Shown piece by piece: positions 43,443 to 53,887 of a DNA stretch of 64,000 bases. A program made the translations under genes and the position numbers. The notes under the pieces were generated by a model. The model saw only the letters and a program-made list of their open reading frames with translations, had not been told where the DNA came from and did not search any database. The stretch is from Bradyrhizobium paxllaeri (lineage in GTDB: Bacteria; Pseudomonadota; Alphaproteobacteria; Rhizobiales; Xanthobacteraceae), in contig NZ_CP042968.1 in assembly GCF_001693515.2 (NCBI RefSeq), positions 2,232,001 through 2,296,000 on the forward strand, in the 5' to 3' direction. The stretch's first letter is position 1. Every line of letters begins with the position of its first letter.

Positions 43443-43730
43443 TCAAATCAGATCGTCGTAAAGGTCGCGCCAGTTCGGGTTAAGGCCCTCGATCAACGCC
43501 AGCTTCTACGTGCGGCTGCCCGCCTTGATTTGCTTTTCTCGAGTGATGGCATCGATCATGCTGCCATGAAGCTCGTACCAAACCAGAACCTTGCACGCGT
43601 GCTTCCTTGAAAATCCCGCGACCAACCCTTCGCGATGCTCAAAAGCCCGTTTCGGCAGGTTACTTGTCACGCCGGTATAAAGCGTTCCGTTGCGGCGGCT
43701 TGCCATGATGTAGACGCAAGGTTGTTTCAT
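43443..43730 (-). pseudogene. GIY-YIG nuclease-like gene with one in-frame stop
   Basis: On the minus strand a 95-codon frame runs from ATG 43730 to TGA 43443-43445, broken by a single TAG at 43506-43508. Before it: CVYIMASRRNGTLYTGVTSNLPKRAFEHREG and AITREKQIKAGSRT; after it: KLALIEGLNPNWRDLYDDLI. Both halves match the small GIY-YIG (UPF0213-like) family, whose members end in LIE..NP.W.DLY. One base change (for example AAG to TAG) would explain it; the fold's GIY-YIG part is intact, so a 74-residue truncated product could still be made. Sequencing error is possible. Confidence 0.8.
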
Positions 43731-43788
43731 TCGATCTCTCCGCCGGGTATTGCGTTAGCGCCGAAACGATCAGTCTTTCCGTGGCCTT

Positions 43789-43818
43789 CTGGATTGCTTC
43801 GCTTCGCTCGCAATGACG
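43789..43818. repeat. Half copy of family A repeat
   Basis: CTGGATTGCTTCGCTTCGCTCGCAATGACG with no opposing arm nearby; 25 bases from the OtnC stop. Confidence 0.75.
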
Positions 43819-43842
43819 CGGATAGAGCTTGGTATCCAATCG

Positions 43843-44505
43843 TTACAAATGCTCGCCATGCTCCGGCAACGTCAGCCCGAACACATCAGTCAAATCCTTC
43901 ACCTGTTCCGGCGACAGATACCTCGGGTTCAACCCGCGCAGCAGCAGATAGAGCTTCGCCGTCTCCTCCAGCTCCTCCATCGCGAACACCGCGGCCTCCA
44001 GCGTGTCGCCTGACACAACCGGCCCATGATTGGCGAGAAGCACGGATGAATATTTCCCGGCCAGTCCCTTGATCGCGTCCGCCACGGCGGGATCGCCGGG
44101 ACGATAATACGGCACCAGCGCCGTCTGGCCGCATTTCATCAGGTAATAAGGCGTCATCGGCGGCAGCGCGGCGCGGGGGTCGATCTCGGGCAGCATCGAC
44201 AACGCCACCGAGTGGGTCGAATGAAGATGCACCACGGCGCGTGCCGCGCCGCGGGTCTGGTAGATCGCGGTGTGCAGCGGCACCTCCTTGGTCGGCGCGT
44301 CGCCGGAAACCAGCCGTCCATCCGGCCCGAGCCGTGACATCCGTGCCGGATCGAGGAAGCCGAGCGAGGCGTTGGTCGGCGTCACCAGCCAGCCGCCATC
44401 GTCGAGCTTGACGCTGATATTGCCGGAGGAACCGGGCGTCAGGCCGCGCTCGAACAGCGAGCGGCCGAGGCGGCAGATTTCCTCGCGGATCCTTGTTTCG
44501 CTCAT
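43843..44505 (-). CDS. otnC: 3-oxo-tetronate 4-phosphate decarboxylase OtnC
   Basis: A 220-residue class II aldolase-fold enzyme. The metal and base residues appear as Glu74 (TKEVPLH), His93 and His95 (HLHSTHS), and His160 (LLANHGP). In the threonate/erythronate pathway OtnC decarboxylates 3-oxo-tetronate 4-phosphate to dihydroxyacetone phosphate. It is divergent from ltnD-otnI-otnK across 120 bases, which shows membership better than the fold alone does. Confidence 0.87.
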   Translation of the reverse strand: MSETRIREEICRLGRSLFERGLTPGSSGNISVKLDDGGWLVTPTNASLGFLDPARMSRLGPDGRLVSGDAPTKEVPLHTAIYQTRGAARAVVHLHSTHSVALSMLPEIDPRAALPPMTPYYLMKCGQTALVPYYRPGDPAVADAIKGLAGKYSSVLLANHGPVVSGDTLEAAVFAMEELEETAKLYLLLRGLNPRYLSPEQVKDLTDVFGLTLPEHGEHL

Positions 44506-44625
44506 AAAACCGACCCCATTTTTCGTCTTGTCTCACGCTTTGGCAGCGCGGCCAAGCCGTGATACGCAAGGGGCAAGGCCGCCGGCCCATGGCGGCGAAC
44601 GAGAAACCATCGAGGAATCGCCGCA

Positions 44626-45540
44626 ATGCCAGAATCCGCCAAACCGCGTGTCGCCGTCATCGGGCTGGGCTCGATGGGATATGGCATGGCGACCTCGTTG
44701 CGTCGCGCGGGGCTGGAAGTTACCGGCTGCGACGTCTCGGCTGAAACGGTGAAGCGGTTCGTGGCGGACGGCGGCAAGGGGGCGAGCACGCCGGCGGAAG
44801 CCGCGAAATCGGCCGCCATCGTCGTCAGCGTCGTCGTCAACGCCGCCCAGACCGAAACCATTTTGTTCGGCGCCAATGGCGTCGCGGAAACCCTGGGCGA
44901 GGGCGCGGTATTCATTTCCTCCGCCACCATGGATCCCGACGTCGCGCGGCGGCTCGCCAAACAGTTGGAGGCCACCGGTCGCCACTACCTCGACGCGCCG
45001 ATTTCCGGCGGCGCGCAGCGCGCGGCACAGGGCGAACTCACCATTCTGGCATCGGGCAGCCCAGCCGCATTTTCAAAAGCGCGCCCGGCGCTGGATGCGA
45101 TGGCGGCCAAACTCTACGAGCTCGGCGACGACGCCGGCCAGGGCGCCGCGTTCAAGATGATCAACCAGTTGCTCGCCGGCGTGCACATCGCCGCGGCTTC
45201 GGAAGCAATGGCGTTCGCTGCAAAGCAGGGCCTCGACATCCGAAAGGTCTATGAGGTGATCACGGCCTCGGCCGGCAATTCCTGGATGTTCGAAAACCGC
45301 ATGCCGCATGTGCTCGACGGCGATTACGCGCCGCGCAGCGCGGTGGATATTTTCGTGAAAGACCTCGGCATCATCCAGGACATGGCGCGCTCGCAGAAAT
45401 TCCCGGTGCCGGTTTCCGCCGCGGCCTTGCAGATGTTCCTGATGACATCGGCCGCCGGCATGGGCCGCGATGACGACGCCTCGGTGGCGCGGATGTACGC
45501 CAAGGTCACCGGCACGTCACTGCCGGGCGAGCCGAAATAG
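44626..45540 (+). CDS. ltnD: L-threonate dehydrogenase LtnD
   Basis: A 304-residue beta-hydroxyacid dehydrogenase. The NAD motif is VIGLGSMGYGMA (11-22), the substrate motif DAPISGGAQRAAQGELTI, and the catalytic Lys lies in FKMINQLLAG. It oxidises L-threonate to 2-oxo-tetronate. GAGGAAT precedes ATG 44626. Operon context with OtnI and OtnK separates it from other hydroxyisobutyrate-dehydrogenase relatives. Confidence 0.9.
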   Translation: MPESAKPRVAVIGLGSMGYGMATSLRRAGLEVTGCDVSAETVKRFVADGGKGASTPAEAAKSAAIVVSVVVNAAQTETILFGANGVAETLGEGAVFISSATMDPDVARRLAKQLEATGRHYLDAPISGGAQRAAQGELTILASGSPAAFSKARPALDAMAAKLYELGDDAGQGAAFKMINQLLAGVHIAAASEAMAFAAKQGLDIRKVYEVITASAGNSWMFENRMPHVLDGDYAPRSAVDIFVKDLGIIQDMARSQKFPVPVSAAALQMFLMTSAAGMGRDDDASVARMYAKVTGTSLPGEPK

Positions 45541-45566
45541 TCGCAAGATCAAGAAGGGGACGCTCG

Positions 45567-46349
45567 ATGCCGCGTTTTGCCGCCAATCTCTCCATGATGT
45601 TCACCGAAGTTCCGTTTCTCGACCGCTTCGATGCTGCGGCGAAAGCCGGCTTCACCGCGGTCGAATTCCTGTTTCCTTACGATCATCCGGCGGAGGCTGT
45701 CGGCGAGCGGCTGAAGAAGAACGGCCTGACACAGGCGCTGTTCAATTTGCCGCCGGGCAATTGGGACGCCGGCGAAAAAGGCTTTGCCGCGCTGCCGGAG
45801 CGATTTGACGATCTGAAGCGAAGCCTCGATACGGCCTTGCCCTACGCAAAAGCCACTGGTGTCAATCGGCTGCATCTGATGGCGGGTATTGCCGACCGTA
45901 GCAACGCCAAGGCCGTTGAGCAGTTCTACAAATCGGTAGCGTGGGCGGCGGAATTCTATGCGCCCCACGGCCTCGATGTCGTGATCGAGCCGATCAATTC
46001 GCGCAACGTGCCGGGATATTTTCTCAACGATTTCGGCTTCGCCCGCGATCTGATTACCGAGCTGAAGATTTCAAACCTGAAACTGCAGTTCGACATCTAC
46101 CACTGCCAGATCATCCACGGCGACGTCACCATGCGGCTGCGCGAGATGATGCCGATCACAGGCCACGTCCAGATCGCCAGCATTCCCTCGCGCAACGAAC
46201 CCGACGGCGAGGAACTGAACTATCCGTTCCTGTTCACTGAGCTCGACCGGCTCGGCTACGGCGGCTTTGTCGGCTGCGAGTACAACCCGCGCGGCAAGAC
46301 CGTCGACGGACTTGGCTGGTTCAAGCCCTATGCCGGAGCAAAATCGTGA
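45567..46349 (+). CDS. otnI: 2-oxo-tetronate isomerase OtnI
   Basis: A 260-residue TIM-barrel of the hydroxypyruvate isomerase family that converts 2-oxo-tetronate to 3-oxo-tetronate. FTEVPFLDRFDAAAKAGFTAVEFLFPYDH, VVIEPINSRNVPGYFL, FDIYHCQIIHGD and GHVQIASIPSRNEPDGEE carry the metal-site acidic and His residues. AAGGGG precedes the ATG; the stop overlaps the otnK GTG by four bases. Confidence 0.9.
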   Translation: MPRFAANLSMMFTEVPFLDRFDAAAKAGFTAVEFLFPYDHPAEAVGERLKKNGLTQALFNLPPGNWDAGEKGFAALPERFDDLKRSLDTALPYAKATGVNRLHLMAGIADRSNAKAVEQFYKSVAWAAEFYAPHGLDVVIEPINSRNVPGYFLNDFGFARDLITELKISNLKLQFDIYHCQIIHGDVTMRLREMMPITGHVQIASIPSRNEPDGEELNYPFLFTELDRLGYGGFVGCEYNPRGKTVDGLGWFKPYAGAKS

Positions 46350-47623
46350 AACTGTCTCTGGGCTGCATCGCGGACGACTATACCGGCGCCTCCGATCTCG
46401 CCAACACGCTGACCCGTCAGGGCCTGCGCACGGTGCAGACCATCGGCGTGCCATCGGACGATCTGGCGCTGCCTGAAGTCGATGCGGTCGTGGTCTCCCT
46501 CAAGAGCCGCTCGATCGAGGCTGATGTCGCGGTGGATCGCTCGCGCGCCGCGGAAAAATGGCTGCGCGGTCGCGGCGCCGGCCATGTGCTGTTCAAGATC
46601 TGCTCGACCTTCGATTCCACCGATGCAGGCAATATCGGCCCGGTGATGGACGCGCTGCGCACGGATTCCGGCGATGCGATCGTGCTGGTGACGCCGGCCT
46701 TTCCGGAAACCGGCCGCACCGTCTATCAGGGCAACCTGTTCGTCGGTTCCGTGCCGCTGAACGAAAGCCCGTTGAAGGACCATCCGCTCAACCCTATGCA
46801 CGACTCCAATCTGGTGCGGGTGCTGGCGCGCCAGAGCCGGACCAAGGTCGGACTGGCCGATCTCGCCACCCTGTCGCGCGGCGCGGAGGCGGTTCGCGGG
46901 CGCCTCGCCGATCTCTCGGGCAAGGGCATCGGCGCTGTTATCATCGACGCCGTCTTTGATCGGGACCTCGAAACCATCGGCGCCGTCGCGCTGGATCACC
47001 GCCTGTCGGTGGGTGCATCCGGCATCGGCCTCGGCCTCGCGCGGGCGCTGGTCGCCTCCGGCAAGGTCAAGGCTACCGCCGCGGGCGCGGTATCAGGCGC
47101 GCCGGTCGGTGGACCGGCGGTGTGCCTCGCGGGGAGCTGCTCGCAGGCGACGCTGGCGCAGATTGCCAACGCCGAAAAGACGATGCCCGTTTTGCATCTC
47201 GACCCCGAGCAGATCATCGCCGGCCCCGCCGAGGCCCGCCGCGCGCTGGCCTGGGCGAGCGACCGAATCACCGACGGGCCAATCCTGATCGCCAGCAGCT
47301 CGACGCCGGATCAGGTTTCAGCTCTGCAATCCAGGCATGGCCGCGATGCAGCCGGACATGCCATCGAACAGGCAATGGCCGATATCGCCGAAGGCCTGGA
47401 GCGCTCAGGCGTGCGGCGGCTGGTGGTCGCCGGTGGCGAAACTTCAGGCGCCGTCGTCGATCGCCTGCGCCTTCCCGGCTTTCTCGTAGGCGAAGAAATC
47501 GCTGCAGGCGTGCCGGTTTTGCGCACTGTCGGCGCCGACAAAGGCGAGATGCTGCTTGCCCTGAAGTCAGGCAATTTCGGTGGACCGGAGTTCTTCTCCG
47601 ACGCGCTGAAGCTGATGCGCTGA
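46346..47623 (+). CDS. otnK: 3-oxo-tetronate kinase OtnK
   Basis: A 425-residue DUF1537-family ATP-dependent kinase that phosphorylates 3-oxo-tetronate at C4, giving the substrate of OtnC. IADDYTGASDLANTL (about 8-22) is the N-terminal substrate motif, and LVVAGGETSGAVVDRL and KSGNFGGPEFFSDAL the C-terminal ATP-binding motifs. GTG 46346 within GTGA shows coupling to otnI. Confidence 0.92.
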   Translation: MKLSLGCIADDYTGASDLANTLTRQGLRTVQTIGVPSDDLALPEVDAVVVSLKSRSIEADVAVDRSRAAEKWLRGRGAGHVLFKICSTFDSTDAGNIGPVMDALRTDSGDAIVLVTPAFPETGRTVYQGNLFVGSVPLNESPLKDHPLNPMHDSNLVRVLARQSRTKVGLADLATLSRGAEAVRGRLADLSGKGIGAVIIDAVFDRDLETIGAVALDHRLSVGASGIGLGLARALVASGKVKATAAGAVSGAPVGGPAVCLAGSCSQATLAQIANAEKTMPVLHLDPEQIIAGPAEARRALAWASDRITDGPILIASSSTPDQVSALQSRHGRDAAGHAIEQAMADIAEGLERSGVRRLVVAGGETSGAVVDRLRLPGFLVGEEIAAGVPVLRTVGADKGEMLLALKSGNFGGPEFFSDALKLMR

Positions 47624-47677
47624 TCGCCTCAAGCCGACATTCATTTCCTGGTGAGGTCTGTCGCGTAGGTATTTGTA

Positions 47678-47712
47678 CCGACGCGCATTAACTCAACCTG
47701 AGGGCGCGTCGG
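47678..47712 (+). terminator. Hairpin after the tetronate operon
   Basis: Perfect 9-bp stem CCGACGCGC / GCGCGTCGG with an inner CTCA/TGAG stem, 55 bases past the otnK stop. Only a short T-containing tail (GTTTGAT) follows, so termination strength is uncertain. Confidence 0.5.
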
Positions 47713-47802
47713 GTTTGATATTTCGCAGGCATCCCTCTTTTCCAACTCCTCGGCTTTTCCATCCGGCGTGTACCCGTACGCCCAAAACCAAGAGATTCCG
47801 CC

Positions 47803-49494
47803 ATGCTCGCCCGCTATTCGATCCGCACCAAGATCATCGCCGTGGTCGCCTTCCTGCTCGTCGCGATGACGGGCATGGGCCTGCTCGCCGTCCGGAACAT
47901 GCGGGCCATCAATGCCAACACGGTCGACATCTCGACGGGTTGGCTGCCGAGCGTCCGCGTGCTGGGCGACCTGCGCGCCAGCGTCATCACCTATCGCAAC
48001 GTGATCCGCGAGCACATGCTGTCCGAGACGCTTGAAGAGAAGCTGGCGGAGGAAAAAACACTCGCGATGGTCGTCGAGAGCAACAACAAGATCCGCGCCG
48101 CCTATGAGCCGCTGATCACCTCGGCGGAAGAGCGCGCGCTGTACAATGAATGGGTCAGGCTGTGGGAAAGCTACAAGAAGGGCACCCAGGAAGTGATGGA
48201 GCTGTCGCGCAATGCGGCCGGCAGGATTCCCACTGAAGCTCACGATTTGAACACCCAGACGGTCAACAAGATCGGGCTCAAGGCCGATGCGGTGCTGAAA
48301 AAGGACATCGACCTCAACAACGCCGGTGCTGACAAGGCGGCGAGCCAAGCGGCTGACAGCTTTGACGCCGCGCTCATGATGCTGGCTCTGATCCTCGGGG
48401 CTGCCGTCATCGCCGGTATTGCCATCAGCGCCTATCTGGTCCGGGACGTCTCGATCGGCATTGCCTCCATCGTCATGCCGATGCAGGCGCTGGGCAACGG
48501 CGATCTCAGCGCCGACGTGCCGCATCAGGGCGAGAAGACTGAAATCGGTGCGATGGCCGACACCTTACAGGTGTTCAAGCAAGCGCTGATCGCCAAGAAG
48601 GCCGCCGATCAGGCCGCCGCCGCCGACGCCGAAGCCAAGATCGAGCGCGGCCGGCGGGTCGACGGCATTACCCGCAATTTCGAAAGCATAATCGGCGAGA
48701 TCGTGCAGACGGTGTCGTCGGCCTCGACCCAGCTCGAAGCATCCGCCGGCACGCTGTCGGCGACTGCCGAGCGCTCGCAGACGCTGACCTCGACCGTAGC
48801 CTCGGCCTCCGGCGAAGCCTCCGCCAACGTGCAGTCGGTGGCGTCGGCGACCGAGGAGCTTTCCTCCTCGGTCACCGAGATCGGCCGCCAGGTGCAGGAG
48901 TCGGCCCGGATGGCGACCGATGCCGTCGGTCAGGCCCGCGTCACCAACAACCGCGTCAGCGAATTGTCCAAGGCGGCCGGCCGGATCGGCGACGTGGTCG
49001 AACTCATCAACACCATTGCAGGCCAGACCAATTTGCTCGCGCTCAACGCCACCATCGAGGCCGCGCGCGCCGGTGATGCCGGGCGCGGCTTTGCGGTCGT
49101 GGCCTCGGAGGTCAAGGCGCTGGCCGAACAGACCGCAAAGGCCACCGGCGAGATCAGCCAGCAGATTAACGGCATCCAGGGCGCGACCCAGGAGTCCGTG
49201 AACGCGATCAAGGAAATCAGCGGCACCATCGAACGGCTGGCGGAAATCTCCTCCGCGATTGCGGCTGCCGTGGAAGAGCAGGGCGCCGCTACCCAGGAAA
49301 TCTCCCGCAACGTGCAGCAGGCGGCGCGGGGCACCCAGCAGGTCTCCAGCAACATCACCGACGTGCAGCGCGGCGCCAGCGAGACCGGCGCGGCCTCGTC
49401 CCAGGTGCTGTCGGCGGCGCAGTCGCTGTCGGGCGACAGCAACCGCCTCCGGCTCGAGGTCGGCAAGTTTCTGGAGTCGGTCCGGGCAGCCTGA
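47803..49494 (+). CDS. Methyl-accepting chemotaxis protein 1, four-helix-bundle sensor
   Basis: A 563-residue chemoreceptor. TM1 lies near 9-30, followed by a periplasmic helical sensor of about 155 residues that resembles the four-helix-bundle (4HB) ligand domain; TM2 lies near 190-212, then HAMP and a long helical signalling domain with the hairpin tip around [28 protein letters not shown]. The tail FLESVRAA lacks the CheR/CheB-binding pentapeptide. It signals to CheA/CheW. First of four receptors here; an upstream 179-base gap probably holds its promoter. Confidence 0.93.
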   Translation: MLARYSIRTKIIAVVAFLLVAMTGMGLLAVRNMRAINANTVDISTGWLPSVRVLGDLRASVITYRNVIREHMLSETLEEKLAEEKTLAMVVESNNKIRAAYEPLITSAEERALYNEWVRLWESYKKGTQEVMELSRNAAGRIPTEAHDLNTQTVNKIGLKADAVLKKDIDLNNAGADKAASQAADSFDAALMMLALILGAAVIAGIAISAYLVRDVSIGIASIVMPMQALGNGDLSADVPHQGEKTEIGAMADTLQVFKQALIAKKAADQAAAADAEAKIERGRRVDGITRNFESIIGEIVQTVSSASTQLEASAGTLSATAERSQTLTSTVASASGEASANVQSVASATEELSSSVTEIGRQVQESARMATDAVGQARVTNNRVSELSKAAGRIGDVVELINTIAGQTNLLALNATIEAARAGDAGRGFAVVASEVKALAEQTAKATGEISQQINGIQGATQESVNAIKEISGTIERLAEISSAIAAAVEEQGAATQEISRNVQQAARGTQQVSSNITDVQRGASETGAASSQVLSAAQSLSGDSNRLRLEVGKFLESVRAA

Positions 49495-49521
49495 CGACCG
49501 GCCGACGGCAGACGATAAGGT

Positions 49522-49553
49522 CCGGCTTTCGGACAGGGAGCCGGGCTTTTTTT
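49522..49553 (+). terminator. Rho-independent terminator after chemoreceptor 1
   Basis: CCGGCT (49522-49527) pairs with AGCCGG (49539-49544), followed after GC by seven T residues at 49547-49553. Confidence 0.75.
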
Positions 49554-49742
49554 CGCGCATGGCGCGAAGTTGGTCGAACTGCAACCCCGGTCTGACAATC
49601 CGTAGTGTCTCGCAAGCGGAAATTAACCGATCACCACTACGCTGGCCCGCATCTTCGGGATTTGCATGCGCAGGTTGCCGGTCCGTTCGTCGCAAATTCC
49701 GTCTCCGGAAAAACTGATTCAGAAGAATTTGGGGTCGTCGAC

Positions 49743-51773
49743 ATGATCAAGCTCAACCGCATCGGAAACAAATTGGGCTTGGCCGGGGCGGTCGGCGTCC
49801 TGCTGGCGATCGGCATGGTGGCCAACCAGATGGTCACCGAAGCGAAGATCGAGGAAGCCAGCGAGCGCGCCAACCGGTCGCAGCAGGTTGCGAATAGTGC
49901 GCTCGCCGCGCATATCGACCTGCGCAAGATTCAGCTGGCCGCCGGCGACGTCCGCCTGTCGAGAAAGCCGGCTGAAGTCGAAAAAGCCCTCGCCGATTTG
50001 CAGCGCCACAAGGCGAGCGCGGCAAAGGAGCTGGAGGCGGCGCTGGCGATGGCCCAGCAAGCGGACGCCAAGGAGCGTCTACAGAAGACGAAATCCCTGA
50101 TGGAAGGCTTTGCCGCTGCCGTGGAAGATCTCGCCAAGGCGCAGGCGACGCTGCTGACGCAGATCGACAAGCGCTCGGTGGTCTCGGAGGAATGGAACAA
50201 GGCCGTCGATACGCAGATGAAGCTGCCGGCCATGCAGAAGCTGGACAACCGCCTCGAGATCGAGCGCCTGCTGTTCCAGGCCGATGGCAAGGTGAACGCG
50301 CTGCGGGCTGGTGCCTGGAAGCTCGGCGCCACCGGTGATGCCAACCTGGTCACGGAGATGGCCAAGACCGAGGCCTCGCTGAAGGATATCTTCAACAAGC
50401 TGCGCGGCGAGGCCGACGACCGGGACCTGCTGGTCGTGGTCAGCAACCTGTCTTCGATCGTCAAGCGCTTCCTCGCGGCCAATGAGGAAGCGGTAAAGAC
50501 CGAGCAGGTCAAGAACGACATCATCGCCAACCGCACCGTCAAGGCCGCCGCTGATGTCGCCGATCTGATGGAGGCAACCGTCGCCGGCGCGCAGAAGGAT
50601 GCCAGGACCTCGAAGGATGAGGTCATGGCCGACACCGAGCGCGCCAACCAGATCAACCTGATCATGGCGATCATCGTCGTCGCGTCGCTGATCGCCTCCG
50701 TGGTATTCTCGTTCATGGGTGTCGCGCGTCCGATGACGCGCCTGAACGGTGCGCTGGGTGAGATGGCCGGCGGCAATCTCGAAGTCGAGATCCCCGGTGC
50801 GACCCGCGGCGACGAAATCGGCGACCTCGCCAAGACGGTGACTGTCATTCGCGAGAACGCCGAGCAGAAGGCGCGCGAGGAAGCCGAAGCCAAGGTCCAG
50901 CAGGACCTGGTCGCGGCGCAGCGGCGCAAGGCCGAAATGATCAAGCTCGCCGACGATTTCGAAGGCGCGATCGGCAACATCGTGGAGACGGTGTCGTCGG
51001 CCTCGACCGACCTCGAAAACGCCGCCGGCACGCTGACGACGACCGCCGAACGCGCCCAGGAACTGACCACGATGGTGGCCGCTGCGTCCGAGGAAGCCTC
51101 CACCAATGTGCAGTCGGTGGCCTCTTCCACCGAAGAGATGGCGTCGTCGATCACCGAGATCGGCCGTCAGGTTCAGGAATCTGCGCGGATGGCCAATGAG
51201 GCCGTCGATCAGGCCCGCACTACCAATAACCGCGTCAGCGAACTGTCGAAGGCCGCTGCCCGCATCGGCGCGGTGGTCGAACTCATCAACACCATCGCCG
51301 AGCAGACCAATCTCCTGGCGCTCAACGCCACCATCGAAGCGGCGCGCGCCGGCGACGCCGGCCGCGGTTTTGCCGTCGTGGCCTCCGAGGTAAAGGCGCT
51401 GGCCGAACAGACCTCGAAGGCGACCGGCGAGATCGGTCAGCAGATCACCGGCATCCAGGCCGCGACGGAAGAGTCGGTCGGAGCGATCCAGGCGATCAGC
51501 TCTACCATCGAGAAGCTGTCGGAGATCTCTTCGACCATTGCAGCCGCCGTGGAAGAGCAGGGCGCGGCCACGCTGGAAATCTCCCGCAACGTGCAGCAGG
51601 CTGCGCGCGGAACCCAGCAGGTTTCTTCCAACATCACCGACGTGCAGCGCGGCGCCGGCGAAACCGGTTCGGCTTCATCGCAAGTGCTCTCGGCCGCGCA
51701 GTCGCTGTCGTCCGACTCCGGCCGTCTCAAGCGCGAGGTCGGCAAGTTCCTCGGCTCGGTGCGCGCGGCCTAG
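49743..51773 (+). CDS. Methyl-accepting chemotaxis protein 2, long helical sensor
   Basis: A 676-residue receptor with the longest sensor of the four: TM1 near 12-32, then about 270 periplasmic residues of helical, Lys/Ala-rich sequence (the length fits a helical-bimodular, HBM-like, domain), TM2 near 306-330, HAMP, and a signalling domain almost the same as in receptor 1. Tail [11 protein letters not shown] 49743 is chosen; an in-frame start at 49605 lies upstream in non-membrane sequence. Ligand unknown. Confidence 0.92.
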   Translation: MIKLNRIGNKLGLAGAVGVLLAIGMVANQMVTEAKIEEASERANRSQQVANSALAAHIDLRKIQLAAGDVRLSRKPAEVEKALADLQRHKASAAKELEAALAMAQQADAKERLQKTKSLMEGFAAAVEDLAKAQATLLTQIDKRSVVSEEWNKAVDTQMKLPAMQKLDNRLEIERLLFQADGKVNALRAGAWKLGATGDANLVTEMAKTEASLKDIFNKLRGEADDRDLLVVVSNLSSIVKRFLAANEEAVKTEQVKNDIIANRTVKAAADVADLMEATVAGAQKDARTSKDEVMADTERANQINLIMAIIVVASLIASVVFSFMGVARPMTRLNGALGEMAGGNLEVEIPGATRGDEIGDLAKTVTVIRENAEQKAREEAEAKVQQDLVAAQRRKAEMIKLADDFEGAIGNIVETVSSASTDLENAAGTLTTTAERAQELTTMVAAASEEASTNVQSVASSTEEMASSITEIGRQVQESARMANEAVDQARTTNNRVSELSKAAARIGAVVELINTIAEQTNLLALNATIEAARAGDAGRGFAVVASEVKALAEQTSKATGEIGQQITGIQAATEESVGAIQAISSTIEKLSEISSTIAAAVEEQGAATLEISRNVQQAARGTQQVSSNITDVQRGAGETGSASSQVLSAAQSLSSDSGRLKREVGKFLGSVRAA

Positions 51774-51797
51774 TTACCGATGGGCTTCAGAAGAAAG

Positions 51798-51827
51798 GCC
51801 TGCCTCTCAACAAGAGGCAGGCTTTTT
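51798..51827 (+). terminator. Rho-independent terminator after chemoreceptor 2
   Basis: Perfect 10-bp stem GCCTGCCTCT / AGAGGCAGGC, 5-base loop (CAACA), then five T residues. Confidence 0.92.
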
Positions 51828-51995
51828 GCCGTTCGGAACCCGGCGAGATAAAAACTGCGAGAGGTGCCTGGCCGCGCGAGGTTAACCGAACTCCGTATAT
51901 CTACTGATTACAAAATTAACGGGTAGAAAGCGGCTGACCTATACGATTCCGCGCAATGGGGCGGACGACCTTCGTCGTCGCGTGGAGATTCGAGC

Positions 51996-53696
51996 ATGTT
52001 TGCAATGGTAAGTCGGGCCAGGATGACGGTTGGCCGAAAGATCTATGCCCTCATTTGCCTCGGCTTCGTCGGGCTCCTGGGCATTGCCTTCCTCGACTCC
52101 CGGGAGCTGGCGTCGAGTCTCAGTCAGCAGAAGCAGATCGAGCTGCGGCACCTCGGCGACCTCGTGCTCGGCATCATCAAGGAAGAGCATGCCGCGGCGC
52201 AGAAGGGCGGCGTTTCGGACGCCGACGCGCAGAAGCGGGCGATGGCGCGAATCGGCGCGCTCCGTTACGGCAACAACGACTATTACTGGATCAACGACAT
52301 GCATCCGAAGATGGTGATGCATCCGATCAAGCCGGAAATGAATGGCAATGATCTGTCGGCCTACAAGGATCCGAACGGCAAGCTGCTGTTCGTCGATTTC
52401 GTCAATGCCGTCAAAAACGGCGGCTCGGGCTTCGTCCCCTATGAATGGCCCAAGCCCGGCTTCGACAAGCCGCAACCGAAACTGTCCTATGTGGTCGGCT
52501 TTGCGCCATGGAACTGGGTCGTCGGCACCGGCGTGTATATCGACGACCTGACGGCGCAGACCTGGGCCTCGACCCAGCGCTCCCTGATGGTGGCGGGTGT
52601 GATCCTGCTGTTTACCCTCGTGGTGTCGGTGTTCGTGGCGCGGAGCGTCGCCGCGCCGCTGCAGCGGATGACGGCAGCGATGAACGATCTCGCCAGCGGC
52701 AACCTTGCCGTCGAGGTGCCCGGTGTCGGACGGGGCGACGAGATCGGCGAGATGGCCAAGGCGGTGGAGGTGTTCAAGAGCAACGCTCTCGCCCAAAAGA
52801 CGTTGGAGGCCGAACAGCGCGAGGCCGAGACCCGCACGGCGACAAGCCGCAAGGCGGACATGAACAAGATGGCCAATGACTTCGAGGCTGCGGTGGGCCG
52901 TATCGTCGAGACCGTGTCGTCGGCGTCCAGCCAGCTCGAGGTTTCGGCGGGCACGCTCACGGCGACCGCCGAACGCGCGCAGGAACTCGCGACCACCGTT
53001 GCGGCGGCTTCCGAGGAAGCCTCGACCAATGTGCAGTCGGTGGCGTCGGCGACCGAGGAGATGGCGTCGTCCGTCACCGAGATCAGCCGTCAGGTGCAGG
53101 AATCGGCGCGGATGGCCAATGACGCCGTGGATCAGGCGCGTATCACCAACGAACGCGTCAGCGAATTGTCGAAGGCGGCAACCCGTATCGGCGACGTCGT
53201 CGAACTGATCAACACCATCGCGGGCCAGACCAACCTGTTGGCGCTCAACGCCACCATCGAGGCGGCGCGCGCCGGCGAGGCCGGCCGCGGCTTCGCTGTC
53301 GTGGCCTCCGAGGTCAAGGCGCTGGCCGAGCAGACCGCAAAGGCCACCGGCGAGATCGGGCAACAGATCACCGGCATCCAGGCCGCCACCCAGGAGTCGG
53401 TCAACGCCATCCAGGCGATCAGCGGCACGATCGAAAAACTGTCCGAGATCTCGTCGACGATTGCGGCCGCCGTGGAAGAGCAGGGCGCCGCGACGCAGGA
53501 AATCTCCCGCAACGTGCAGCAGGCGGCCACCGGCACCCAGCAGGTGTCGTCCAACATTACCGACGTGCAGCGCGGCGCCAGCGAAACCGGATCGGCGTCC
53601 TCGCAGGTGCTTTCGGCGGCGCGGTCGCTCTCGGGCGACTCCAACCGCCTCAAGCTCGAGGTCGGCCGCTTCCTTGACTCGGTGCGGGCGGCCTGA
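51996..53696 (+). CDS. Methyl-accepting chemotaxis protein 3, single Cache sensor
   Basis: A 566-residue receptor. TM1 near 15-34 is followed by a single Cache-type domain (about 40-185) with [25 protein letters not shown] and [15 protein letters not shown], features of sCache_2 sensors for small carboxylates. TM2 near 195-215, HAMP, and the shared signalling domain follow; tail FLDSVRAA. The sensor is different in fold from receptors 1, 2 and 4 while the tail is nearly identical. Confidence 0.93.
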   Translation: MFAMVSRARMTVGRKIYALICLGFVGLLGIAFLDSRELASSLSQQKQIELRHLGDLVLGIIKEEHAAAQKGGVSDADAQKRAMARIGALRYGNNDYYWINDMHPKMVMHPIKPEMNGNDLSAYKDPNGKLLFVDFVNAVKNGGSGFVPYEWPKPGFDKPQPKLSYVVGFAPWNWVVGTGVYIDDLTAQTWASTQRSLMVAGVILLFTLVVSVFVARSVAAPLQRMTAAMNDLASGNLAVEVPGVGRGDEIGEMAKAVEVFKSNALAQKTLEAEQREAETRTATSRKADMNKMANDFEAAVGRIVETVSSASSQLEVSAGTLTATAERAQELATTVAAASEEASTNVQSVASATEEMASSVTEISRQVQESARMANDAVDQARITNERVSELSKAATRIGDVVELINTIAGQTNLLALNATIEAARAGEAGRGFAVVASEVKALAEQTAKATGEIGQQITGIQAATQESVNAIQAISGTIEKLSEISSTIAAAVEEQGAATQEISRNVQQAATGTQQVSSNITDVQRGASETGSASSQVLSAARSLSGDSNRLKLEVGRFLDSVRAA

Positions 53697-53717
53697 GCTC
53701 GTCCTGATTGTTCGCTC

Positions 53718-53744
53718 CGAAGCCGGCTTCTGATGCCGGCTTCG
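53718..53744 (+). terminator. Hairpin after chemoreceptor 3
   Basis: Perfect 10-bp stem CGAAGCCGGC / GCCGGCTTCG with a 7-base loop; no T-run follows. Confidence 0.5.
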
Positions 53745-53887
53745 AGACCGCTTCGAATCGGAAACACGCGAACTGCCGTGGAGCAGCCGGGTTTTGGCTG
53801 CAAGAGGAGCAGGAGACATCCCTAGATCGTGAAATTGCGATTGCGGCACGTGTCGACCAATCGCCCTGAGCGAAACTGGGGCCAAAT

